From: Gnetum montanum
Taxonomy: Eukaryota; Streptophyta; Gnetopsida; Gnetales; Gnetaceae
Reading direction: 5' to 3'
Assembly: GCA_015680685.1 (NCBI GenBank)
Contig: MNCI01008651.1
Coordinates: 1,467,151 to 1,509,046 of the forward strand
Length of the DNA: 41,896 nucleotides
Part shown: in pieces, positions 21,785-32,639 of the stretch
Position numbering within the stretch: position 1 is the stretch's first letter
Layout of the letters: every line of letters begins with the position of its first letter
Made by a program: the position numbers and the translations under genes
The notes under the pieces: generated by a model
What the model saw: only the letters and a program-made list of their open reading frames with translations
What the model was told of the DNA's origin: nothing
Database searches by the model: none

Positions 21785-24560
21785 ATGGATTCATTTTACA
21801 CAACCACATCCGCCATGGTCCCTGCCGATTTCGGTGCCACATCTGTGAACCCTATCGCTGTCACCAGACCAGCTCCTGGCGCAGCAGGACCTCAAGGACC
21901 ATCGCGTCAGTCATTAAGACTGCAGGGAAAAGACCCCGCATTTACCATCGTAACCCCTAAGGAATACAACTTCATCTGCGTCAAGATCCAGGCAAAGCTT
22001 GCCCTTAGCCGAGCCAAAATCGAGGCGAAGCGGAATTTCGAAATGATCCATCGAGGGGGTCAGGATTTCACCTCAATAGCCTACGACATCATTCCTTTGA
22101 CCGAACATCAACATGAAATTATAACAAAGTTGGTCTACACGGGCTATGATGGAACCCTAGAATGGGGAGGAATAAGTTGATGAGTTTGTGGCCCAGTCCA
22201 AGCACTCATACCACACTCTGAGCCCCCATACTTACGTCAATCCATCATTCCCGCTCAATGAAGAAGCTGCTTCTCTTAACCCAGCCATGACTACACAGAT
22301 GCATATCCCTGTCATTCCGCAAGCCACTGTGCAGCCGTCTAGGCTGCAAGTACAAATACCCCACAATAATATAGGGGCGGTTTCATCACCACGTGTACTC
22401 AGCATTCCGGTAGTGGTTCCAGCGACCACCGCACCCCATTTCATCCCTCAAATCCAACCCCACACTATATCCACAACTTGCCCGGTGCAGACTTTATCAC
22501 TTCTGCCCCCTCCAACTCAACAGATCACCGCAACCGTTCAGCCACAAACATACGTCCAACAGCCAACTGCGAGTTAGTGGGCCAACCCCGCAGCGCAACA
22601 TAACCAGTCTGCGGTATATGGTGTGCAGCCCTTAGTTGCACCCGTAACGCAGGTTCCACAGGTGGTCCCGCAATATCCCTATCCTTATCTCACGCAGCAG
22701 GCGGCAGCTAACCTCTCTTCGCAAACCAGTGGGTGGTGGTCTTCACAGGGCCCCCCCCTACAGGGATCCCTACCCTACCATCTTCCAGGCAAGCCATTCT
22801 ACCATTTCCACTCTCTGGCACAGCTTTTCCAAGCTAGCCCCCTGCTCCTCCTACGCATACATCTCCATCAACAGGCCTGGACCAAGCCTTCTTACTTATT
22901 CAAACACTATACAGATCATGGACTTCTACCAAGGTGATCCTATTAGTCCAGTGGTCCCTATGCTGTCATTGCCACCAGGGATGTCCTTACCTCATTTTAC
23001 CAAGTATAATGGGAAGGGAGATTCCAACGCTCACTTGGTCACCTTTAGGTCCGAATCCTTATTATTGCAGCAGTGGCCTCACACGATTATCCTCATCTTT
23101 GCTATGTCTTTGACAGGGAAAGCTTTGGATTGGTATCGAGCCCTCCCACGCCCTTCCATCTCAACCTTGAAAGAGCTTCTGACATAATTCGTGACCCACT
23201 TTAAATACAACTTAAAGCTGGAAGTCACGTTGGATCAGCTCATGGGGGTGAAACAAGACCCGCTCGAACCCGTCCACAAGTTCATACAGCGTTGGAGTGC
23301 TACCTTGAATGAAATTCGTGAGCCAATCACGGACTCACATCTATTGGCTATCTTCAAAGGAGCAGTCAATGACTTTATCAAGTCAAAGCTGTATTATCTT
23401 TCCTCCAACTCTTTACATCAGGCCTTCACCCAAACTAAAAGCATCCAAGATGCTGCGGAGGCTAGCAAAGACCCGGCGTATGTCGCCTATAAGAACGCTC
23501 ACAACAAGGGCAAAGATAAAGGTAAGGCGAAGACAACGACAGTAGCTACGTTGGCTGAAGGCACAAAGAATAAGAACAAGAAGGCACCTACAGCACCTCC
23601 TGAGACCACGGCCAGCGCGGGCAGCACTAGCCAAGACACAGCTGCCCCTGAAGGGCCCCCCCAACCAAAACCAAACTTTGAGCATAAAGATCACTCAATG
23701 TATACAGCCTTGCTTGTAAAACACTCAGAACTGTTGAAGAAATTGTTAGGGGAAGGATATATGCAACCCAAAAGGGTATCTGAAGAAGCTCTGAAGCATC
23801 ACAGATGTCATTGTGAACTGCTGAAGAACCCTTCTTTAGCCTTACCTAACGAACCACCAGTTCCGAGATCTTTCAGGTTGGACCGTTTCTGTGACTACCA
23901 CCAGCTGTGTGGTCACGACACAGATTACTGCTAGGCGTTGAAGGAGGATATTCAACGCATGATGGATGATGGTCATTTAAAATTAGACGACAGTAGTCCA
24001 ACACGGCCGGAAAACCAAGCGTTGCACGTGTATAAGGATCCGCTGAATGCAAATGACGCACCTTACATGATCAACGTAGTGAGTACGGACGATGAGAGGA
24101 AAGTACCACCCAAACAACCGTTTGTTTTGCGTGTACCTACCAACTCACAAAGGGGGGCAAACCTTTCATCAACAGCTCGTGGTGTCTGAAGGCCACCTTT
24201 TATCATTCGTGCACCTTCTCAGAATGCCACTCAGCCACGCAGTAACAGCAAAGCTGCGGCTTCGTCCATGCCCACGCCTAGGGCGCCTTTCATCATTAGG
24301 GTGCCAAAACCACTGGCTTCTCCTCTCACGCAGGGGCAAACCTCTAACCAAAATCTTCATCCATCACCTGACAAGCGAAAGGGAGAGGATACATCTGTTA
24401 ACGCCACAAAAGACCACTTCATGCTTGGCTTCCGTAAGCCTAGGCCCCTGGCCTCTGTGCCTTCGCCTGTACCTCAGAGGCAGGATAAAGGTGTAGAAAC
24501 GCAACCACCTCCTCTTGGCAAGAAAAAGAACAACCCCCTGACGGACACCATTCCACCTCG
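21785..24560 (+). pseudogene. Element C: Gag
   Basis: Starts at ATG 21,785. An N-terminal region (to about 22,180) is followed by a proline and glutamine rich stretch (22.19-22.75 kb), reached through a frameshift near 22,180. A second frameshift near 22,750 returns to frame 1. The capsid core lies at 22.95-23.45 kb (M-S-L-P-H-F-T-K-Y-N-G, A-L-D-W-Y-R-A-L-P, P-V-H-K-F-I-Q-R-W). A lysine-rich and alanine-rich segment follows, then F-C-D-Y-H-Q-L-C-G-H-D-T-D-Y-C near 23,890, a zinc-knuckle-like motif typical of Tat Gags. In-frame stops at 22,575, 23,185, 23,932 and 24,187 are mostly C-to-T or G-to-A type. Confidence 0.85.
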
Positions 24561-25518
24561 GTAGATTCGTCTCTTGGGCCGAATGGAAGAGGACAAGGGA
24601 GATAAACAACCCAGCTGAGAGAAGGACCTCCTCGACGCGTTTATGCAAGTCAAACAGGCTCTCAAACAAAGAAATACAGCACTGAGCCTCTATGACCTGC
24701 TTATGACGTCCCGGAAACACCGTGAGGCTATGGTCCACATGCTTACATCCATATCTGTGGATGAAAGCTTGCCAGCGGAGGAGGAAGCGATACATGCTGT
24801 CATGTTTCCTTCCGAAGCTGAGCAATCTAGGCCTACCTCGCTAACCTTTCATGACGAGTCTATCAAAGACGATCCTAAGAAAGGTCAGGTGACAACTGAA
24901 TCCATGTTCATCACCATTTGGGTCGGTCAGTACCGAATCCGGAGGGTACACGTGGATGATGGCTCAACTACAAACGTCATTCCTTATTCCATCGTGGATA
25001 GGTTGGGTCTAGTCGACCAGATCACTCCCACAATGACAGCTTGCGTAAAGTCATTCAACGGGGCACGGGTTCAAGTCAAGGGGATGGTGCGTATTGAGTT
25101 TGTGGTGGGGGATCAATTCCCAACAGAGTCCACATTCCTAGTCATCGAAGAGATGTCTGGATTCAACTTGATCTTAGGGAGGCCGTGGTTAGCCTAGCTG
25201 AGGGCAGTTTCATCACCGATACACCAAGAGATACACCTACCCTACGCTGGAGGGGAGGTCATAATACGAGGTGATGAAATCACCCCCAGGACGGTCAACA
25301 ACATTGAAGAAGAAGAACGGGGTTCGGAGATAGAAACATCAGATGATCAAACCTATCCCCAAATCCCTCAACAAATTGACACTAATGATGAAAGTCTAGC
25401 CTGGGCCAACCTACCATTTCAGGATGGTGACATGGAGGAGTCAGACTGTAAACCCCTCCGCCCTTACGCAGCATTGAACGTGAAGGCCATTAAGAAACAA
25501 TTACGAAATAGCGGTTGA
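24561..25518 (+). pseudogene. Element C: aspartic protease and C-terminal acidic linker
   Basis: Same frame as Gag. Active-site block reads V-H-V-D-D-G-S-T-T-N-V-I-P (about 24,950-24,990), where retropepsins usually have D-T/S-G-S. F-N-L-I-L-G-R-P-W-L near 25,170 is the C-terminal signature. After a TAG at 25,195 an acidic stretch continues in frame and ends at a TGA (25,516-25,518). RT does not follow for another 5 kb. Confidence 0.85.
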
Positions 25519-26016
25519 ACTGAATGGCATTTACGCACGTTATCATATGTTTACCTATTATCGCCATTTACACTTAGTAGTCCATCTCCATCCAATACGC
25601 ATCGACACTATCGAAACCTTTCATGTTTACGCTTATCATTCCTTATGCTATCACATTTATTTTATGTACGCTATTTACGCTTTTTCATCACTTTAGTCTA
25701 ATTATGCTTTCTATATTACGCAGAGGGCCCATGATGGCCTTAAACTAGTGATGGCCCGCAATGGCCTAAAACTAGCCATGGCCCGTAATGGCCTAAACCT
25801 AGCCATGGCCCACAACGGCCTTAATTTAGCTTTTCCATTCCATCGGCATAACTTAGGAAAAATCCTTAACAATTATGCTCACGCTTTGCAGATAAAACAT
25901 AAAAGACAAAAAAATAATTGACATTTAAAACAACCAGAAGGTCTTATAGCACGTCTTTCAGTTATTCACAAAACACTACTTGAATTCACATCAATAAAAC
26001 TATGCGTAAACCACAA
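25519..26016. other. Spacer between sense gag-pro and the antisense gene's 3' end
   Basis: Convergent intergenic sequence. It is dense in TTACGC motifs (near 25,533, 25,673, 25,717 and 26,018) and carries a 27-base tandem repeat. No coding frame is seen on either strand. Confidence 0.6.
25727..25830 (+). repeat. 27-base tandem repeat, about four copies
   Basis: Unit resembles GCCCGTAATGGCCTAAAACT plus AGCCATG. Copies start at about 25,727, 25,754, 25,781 and 25,808, the last incomplete. Each copy has GGCC flanked by A/T, giving overlapping palindromic GGCC and CCATGG sites. Confidence 0.8.
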
Positions 26017-29000
26017 TTACGCATCTCCCCTAATGCCACTGTCACTAGTATCTCTTAAGTTCGGCTCTAGCCCTAATGGATCGTCCTCTAGTGGACCTTC
26101 TCTTCTGGGAAGTATTCCTTCATGAGGAATTTCCTCTTCATGAGGTCCTTGCTCTGGCACCGGCTCCATAGGGGGACGCTCTTCATCACTACGTTCTTCC
26201 TCTTGTACTAGCTCCTCAGCTTGCTCGCCTTCCCTATTCTCTTCTGGTACCTAGATACAGTAAACATATTAGCAAGACAAAACTTGACAACACAATTAGA
26301 AAATGTAGATTTAGTCATGCATAAACTTACTCACGATGGCCCTGCTTCCGCAGCAAAGGGAAGCTTGTCTAGGCCAGCTCACAGGCGCTTCATAATTTCC
26401 TCCTCAGTTAGGTCCGACCACACATCATCTTCCAAGGTAGCTCCAGCATTCACCTTCCCTTTCTCTACATTAGTCCAGCGAGGTGGGTCCGGGAAGAATG
26501 TAGGGACTGTAGTCTGACCCCCAAGGAGAGTCATCTCCCTTTCAGAGGACGCACATACAGTCACCTGCTCTTCTAACTTCTTGAAGGCTTCGGATGCTCC
26601 AATGATGTCAAGGAAGACTTGCAAGGATTGAGCTTTAACGGCAGAATCGTGGTAAAGTTTACAATAAGCGATGCTTTCTCACTTATACAAATGTTTGTGG
26701 TCATTTTCCTTATTCCCCCACTCTTGCACACTTGCACAATAATCCCTCCAATCCTGGCTTTTCTGAGCTAGGAGCTCTATCTGCATCCGCTGCTCTACCA
26801 AAGCCCGACTGGTTTGCATGTTGTTTTTGATGGCAGTCCAATAACGGGAGTAGTCGATAACAGTAGTACGCCAGTCTTCATCGCCCGTCTCCCGTTCCTG
26901 TAGGAACTCGCATCGCGATCTTAGGTCTCTGACCTCTTTGGTCAGAGACTCAATCCTCTGCTCTGACCTCTGCAGCCTTTTCCAGAGGTTTTCATTTATG
27001 CCCTTACTCTCCCATAAGGAGCGTGTCGAGCGTAACGCACATTTACGCATTTTCTCATAAATGTGACGTGGCATGGCTGCCCCATCAGATGGAGGCTCCA
27101 CTGTGTCCAAATCAATGGGCTCCGTTGGGTCACATCGAAGGTAAGCTCCTAACAGCAAACATTATCATTGTATATGACACAATACCATTGTATAGTAAAA
27201 TAAACCTTTTATAGCTACAGCATACCAGCTTCAGGATCGACGCGCTCGAGGCGCTCGATCATATCACTGGCAACACCTTCCATGAAGGCAAACTTGTCAG
27301 GAAAGTCTCTCCACGCTCTGCTCACAGTGATGGACGTGGATGCATCTTCTTCTCCTGTAGCGTAATCAAGTTAGAAACTCTAATTATTAACAAAATTCTG
27401 CAAAATTTCTAACACGCTCATTACCTCTACCGGTGATAATGGTGACCTCGCCAACATCTTCTGCCTCCTTCTCCTCTTCACACACATGATTCTATGCATC
27501 GCTGGTTCCAACAGCTGGAGCCTCCTCACGCACAAGGGTCTGTGCGCGGCTCACTCTAATAGCTGGGGTCTCTTTTTCTAAAACTAGGGCCCCTTCCCCA
27601 CGACTTAGTATCACTGCCCCTGTTTCAGGGGTCAGCTGCTCCGTAATTTTCACTGGTCATATCACAATAATCTTAATATATCATTCCAAATATTTTAAGT
27701 AAACATTGCATAATACAGTTTTCAATACATCTCCTTCACGCTTACCAGGCGAAGGCTTACTCCGCTGAACTCTGACCTCCATAGTTCGGCCTACGCCACT
27801 CTCAGGCTCCGTAGAGGCCTCGATTATACGAAGCCTTTTTCTCCGAGCTGAAGGTTCCACAATTTTTACCGCCAAACGTTTCCCTCGTGAGGCATCGCCA
27901 ATGTAAGTAGGCATTATCCCGCCTACACTGTCAGGGCCTCGCAGTCGAGATGCCACTAACCCTTTGGTCGTTATAGATAGAGATTCCCCAATCCCTTCCA
28001 GAGGATCCTGCCCACGGGTAGTGCCGAGGATATGGGTAATCCAAGGTTTGGATAGCTGGTCTCGGTCTTGTTGCACCCAGACCCCATTCCTTTGGACAAC
28101 CAAAAACTCAGCAAAATGCCGAAGGCAAGCTATGAAGAAGGCATAATGCATGTTGAAATGGGACTCGAGCTTCTTGCGAAGCCTAATCATCTCAGTGCGC
28201 AGTCCCTCAGCAAAATAGCTTGCCCAATTGAACTGGGTCCCTTCTTCTAGAACCTCCTGCATAATATGGGTCTGCTCTATGGAAAAGAACTTCCCTTGCG
28301 AGAGCGTTTTGGGGAAGGTTCGGGCCCGGAAAAGGGGATAAACTATCTTGGCAATGCCCAGTTTGATTCTTTCGCAAGGAATCCCTTTAGGCTCCTTCTA
28401 GACCCTTACCCACTCCTCCAGCCACTTCTGGCAGTCAAGACTCCTCTTCGCCTTCTCATCTATGGGGAGGCAGTGAGAGGGGATGCCAAAAAGGTCTTCA
28501 AAGAGCTGAGCATCAATGTCAAAACTTACATGTACGTGATGCACGCGTGTGCAAAAACGCTCTGCCTTTTCGCTGAAGGAGTTGACCAGGGTCAGCATTT
28601 CACTGGTGGGGACATTAGGAATTACAGCTAAAAATAAATGCATTAGCCTCGCTTCTCAGATCTTGGTGACCATCACAACTGGGGCCGCCGCGTGGCCGAG
28701 CCAACGTTGTGCATCCTTGATGTCGCCGTAGCAGAAGAGGACGGTATTCACCTCGCGGCCGGAAATTGTAAGGGTAATCTCCCGGGATTCCCTGACTGAA
28801 CAACGTAAGACAAAAGTCAAACGAAAACATTATTACGCAACGTTCACAACTCACAACTACACCACGCAACAATAGAATACGCAGCAGTTTTACCAGGTCC
28901 AAATGGTAAAGGAAATGGGGGAAGGTTCCTCTGCACGTCCTCAATGGTAAGGGGCGGATCCAAGGTCCATAGCGGCTGGGGTACTCACGAATGTCGAAGC

Positions 29001-30043
29001 TGATCTGCCCCATCACACCAGCGCGTACATTGCTAGTTGAGGTAAACACCTTTATTGCCTTTTCGGTCCATGACAACGTATCACCATCCCCAAATAACCT
29101 ATTTTCATAAATAAAAAACCTGTACCATACCACATAGGCTTATCTTACGCTTTGCAAAACCCAGATAACAGACATATAATAAAAATATAGTCAACAAAAT
29201 TGCTTACCCACCTGAGTAGTACACTGTGCCTGGTGGGTTCTAGAAGTAGGTTGAGACATGGCAAGCCACGAACAAAGTGTTATATGCATGATAACAACTA
29301 AACTGGGCCATTTCCCAGATCCAACTTAAGCACCTTAAACCTCGAGTGCTAGGTTCTCGGTCCTCGGGACGACCAGTATCGATGGCTACATTTGTCAAGA
29401 AAGCCAGAATCCCCTGTGCAGAACCCGCTAGCAGGTGCTCCAAAATGGCACCAGCAATATCGCCGGACAAATTAGACCATATACTAACACTGTAGTTGCG
29501 CAGTAAGAACTACAGAAACTCCAGCACACCCTTTCGAAACCATATGGCCTTCCCATGCAACCGAGTTTGCAAGGGAGGGACATTAGGCACAATCGGGTTT
29601 ATACAGCACAAAACCCCAACGATGTCTAACACGATTAAGACAGGCTTTAGCATAACACTATAGAGAAAACGCAATACATAGATCAACGTCTAGATTTACA
29701 TTTGCATGATTAATACAGAAAACCTACAAGTTACGCTTAGTTATCCATGCCGAAATCGGCCAAACCCTTGCAACAACGCAAGGTTTGTCCCTGACAATGG
29801 CGATAGACGCAACCCCATTAAACCCTCGCCTTAACGTGAGATCCATAATTCAAAACCCTCATTTACGCAAAGAACGCTACAAAAAAAACACTAAAATAGC
29901 ACGAGTACGCAAGGAATGACCTACTGGTTCAAAGGTGTCGGGTCGCGCACTTCGACCACTGCCTGCAAAGCGCGCTGAAGGTTCTCCAGCACCTCGTCGA
30001 TTTTAGCTAATTCGGCATTCTTCCTTTTCATTTTAGGAGCCAT
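26017..30043 (-). pseudogene. Antisense eight-exon accessory gene inside element C
   Basis: Exons (minus): 30,043-29,925; 29,657-29,208; 29,098-28,894; 28,795-27,746; 27,652-27,425; 27,354-27,226; 27,148-26,335; 26,250-26,017. All seven introns (70-267 bases) are GT-AG, and six join in phase; the seventh does not, consistent with an indel near 26,380. Total is about 1,075 codons. ATG at 30,043 opens a short basic segment. Exon 2 holds N-V-P-P-L-Q-T-R-L and a hydrophobic stretch. Exon 4 (349 codons) contains V-H-V-S-F-D-I and G-I-P-S-H-C. Exon 7 is coiled-coil-like and exon 8 is acidic and ends in a TAA. Seven in-frame stops plus a frameshift in exon 3 mark a dead copy. Not recognised with certainty; a loose resemblance to plant-transposon-associated domains (Transposase_28/32 type) is a guess. 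Confidence 0.82.
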
Positions 30044-30468
30044 TATCACGACTTCAAAACTTTCACAGCTTCACTCCTTCAAATCTTCACAAACTACATG
30101 CTCCAATCTTCTGCTCCTTCTCCTCTCGCTCAGCAACAGTTAAGAATTTGAATTCACGACAGCCAGCAGCCCGTTCTCACCGAAAACTACTTACTTATAT
30201 GCGAGAATCATCGACTTGATAACCGATTTCAGCGGGACTTTCCTAAAACGGAACACGAAAATCAGGATATTAATGCGGCAGATATCGCATGCACCACTGT
30301 CCGAAATGACGTTAAACTACCACATCTCATCGCCTCGTAATTGGGTAGCATTAATTATAGCCTATTTACAATATTCAAAATTCAGTTAGCTTTCCACGTT
30401 CGACAACACCACATCATGCTTTCTCCTAATCATTTACGCATTTGGCGATTTTGCAGGACGGTTGACAA
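30044..30468. other. Divergent spacer between the antisense gene and pol
   Basis: Holds the antisense gene's presumed leader and promoter. Just before the pol frame on the plus strand is a pyrimidine-rich tract ending TTTTGCAG at 30,456, a good splice acceptor. The first in-frame codons after it include a TGA (30,463), then ATG at 30,469. Confidence 0.5.
30190..30203 (-). promoter_or_regulatory. Candidate TATA box of the antisense gene
   Basis: Minus strand reads GCATATAAGTAA, about 150 bases upstream of the ATG at 30,043. The interval is rich in GAAG/AAG on the minus strand, like a plant 5' leader. Placement is plausible but untested. Confidence 0.4.
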
Positions 30469-31945
30469 ATGAACGTAACATTTTCAGCACCTCTAACTTT
30501 GACAGGTCCATATGGGAGAGTAGTTACGCAATTTGACCCTACACTAGTAGAAATTAACCCCCCTTTGGACGACGTAACCATAGCCACATCGGAAACATCC
30601 CCAGAATGGCTAGAATAGTCGACGTGCACGCTAGACTTGGAGGCTGGGGACATAACCGAAGATCCCCTCAATGAGGTTTCCATCGTTACGCATAAGGGTG
30701 AAGCCAAAACACTTAAAGTTAGTTCTTTACTAGACCAGAAAATGCACGATTCTATAAAACAGGTCCTGCAAGACAACATCACGGTATTTGCATGGTCATA
30801 TGAGGATATGCCAGGACTAGATCCCAGGTTAATCCAACATAACATAATCTTAGACCCGCAGATTAAAGCAATTAGGCAAAAGGTACGAAAAATCAAGCCA
30901 GAGATCGCGCTAGCCGTGCGTGATGAAATCATCAAACTGTATCAGGCTGGTTTCATCCGTGCGGTCGATTACTCGGATTGGGTATCTGACATTGTAGTCG
31001 TCCCAAAGAAGACCGGAAGCATACGCATCTGCATAGACTTCCGAGATTTAAACAAGGCCACAATCAAAGATAACTTTCCACTACCGAGTATCAACCAACT
31101 AGTCGATACGATAGCTGGGCATGCGCTTTTGTCCTTCATGGATGGCTTTTCGGGCTATAATCAGATTCGCATCAACCCAGAACATCAATTAACAACAACG
31201 TTCATGACGCCCTAGGGCACCTTTCGCTACACTATGATGCCTTTCGGTCTAAAAAACACCGGAGCAACGTATCAACGAGCCATGACATACATCTTTAGTG
31301 ATTACCTCTTAGGGAGACTGAATGCTTATGTAGACGATATAGTTGTTAAGTCTTTAAAGTCAGAAGATCATTTAGAAGACCTAGAGTTAGTCCTCAAAAG
31401 ATGCTCCAAATACGATCTCCGGCTTAACCCAAAGAAGTGCATATTTGGAGTCAAAACCGGATGCATGCTGCGGTTTGTGGTGTCAGAAACTGGCATATGA
31501 GTTGACCCTGATAAGGTCAAAGCCATTGTCGAGTTAACACCTCCTACAGACCTCAAGCAATTACGCGGGTTACAAGGACGATTACAGTTTATCTGTCGGT
31601 TCATCTCGAGATTAACCGACAAGCTACATCCTATGCAACATTTGCTCAAAAAGGGGGTTAATTTTGAATGGATGGACAATTGTCAGCATGTGTTTGATAG
31701 CCTAAAACAGGAACTTCAACACTTACCAATGGTTTTCCCACCACAAAGGGACCTACCATTTTACATTTACCTCGCAACTTCGGACGTAGCGTTAGCAGCA
31801 TTACTTTGTCAAAGGAGGGATGATGGGTCGGAAGTGCCCATCTACTACTTGAGTCATGATCTATGTGCGTACGAAACGAGGTACAACAAAGTAGAGCGTA
31901 ATTTCCTAGCATTAGTATTTATGCTAAAAAAAGTGTAGACATTAT
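30469..31945 (+). pseudogene. Element C: reverse transcriptase and gypsy RNase H
   Basis: Frame 1. After an N-terminal linker, RT blocks run in order: D-I-V-V-V-P-K-K, I-C-I-D-F-R-D-L-N, L-S-F-M-D-G-F-S-G-Y-N-Q, M-M-P-F-G-L-K-N-T-G-A, and A-Y-V-D-D-I-V-V-K-S, with the catalytic Y-V-D-D intact. The gypsy RNase H follows (F-Y-I-Y-L-A-T-S-D, then V-E-R-N-F-L-A-L-V-F), and lacks the usual first Asp, as in other Tat elements. Stops: TAG at 31,213, TGA at 31,498 and one upstream near 30,613. A run of seven A near 31,925-31,931 appears to have gained one base, shifting the frame. Confidence 0.9.
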
Positions 31946-32199
31946 CTTTTCCGTAGCAAGGTTAACATCATCTGTAAAAATAACATTGTTAGGGCCATTA
32001 CGCACAACCTATACGAGAGTAGTAGAATAGCTCGCTGGAAGGCTATCATGGCAGAATTCGATCTGCATTAAATTGGCCAATCTTCTATGAAAGGCTAAGC
32101 GATAGCTGACCAGTTAGTAACGTCACCAATTAACAACCAAGCAACTATAGAACCTAAGTTCCCAGATGAACATGTACATAGTTTCAACCCTGTTTTGAT

Positions 32200-32620
32200 A
32201 GGCCCTGAGGCGACATTGTATTTCAACAAAGCTTCAACCACCAGAGGTGGTAGTGCTGCCACCGTTATTACGCTATGTGCGTCTCCACGCTTATCTCTTG
32301 ACCTTCCCCTGTACGAACAACGTGGCAGAGTACGAGGGGCTCCTCAGGGGATTACTAATTGCCAACAAACTTGATGTTCGACACATGGCGATTAGGGGTG
32401 ATTCGATGCTCGTCATAAATCATATCACAGCATTCTACGCCTACAAAGCTGTACATTTGCAGCCCTACTGCGATAAGGCTAAAGATCTTCTGAAGCGGTT
32501 CACGACCATCGATGCCCAACACGTGCCACGCACTGATAACACGCTAATCGATGTGCTGGCTACACTAGCTTTGAACGTACCCTCACACTTGTTTGACACC
32601 TATCCTGCATTAATAATAGA
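32200..32620 (+). pseudogene. Element C: archaeal-like RNase H (second RNase H)
   Basis: Blocks: L-Y-F-N-K-A-S-T-T-R-G-G (first Asp changed to Asn), N-N-V-A-E-Y-E-G-L-L-R-G-L, I-R-G-D-S-M-L-V-I-N, and V-P-R-T-D-N-T-L-I-D-V-L-A. A frameshift between about 32,250 and 32,310 divides it. This extra domain, placed between the gypsy RNase H and integrase, is the Tat-lineage signature. Confidence 0.88.
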
Positions 32621-32639
32621 CTGCACAGATCCTATCATT

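Noticed and set aside
26679-29470. Reading the minus-strand frames inside C as chance shadows of sense coding
   Set aside because: The plus strand here has no coding frame, and six introns join minus-strand exons in phase, which chance does not explain.
25519-30468. The 5-kb block as a later transposon insertion in C
   Set aside because: No terminal repeats or target duplication were seen at its edges, and it shares C's TTACGC-rich composition. A decisive test would be other copies lacking it.
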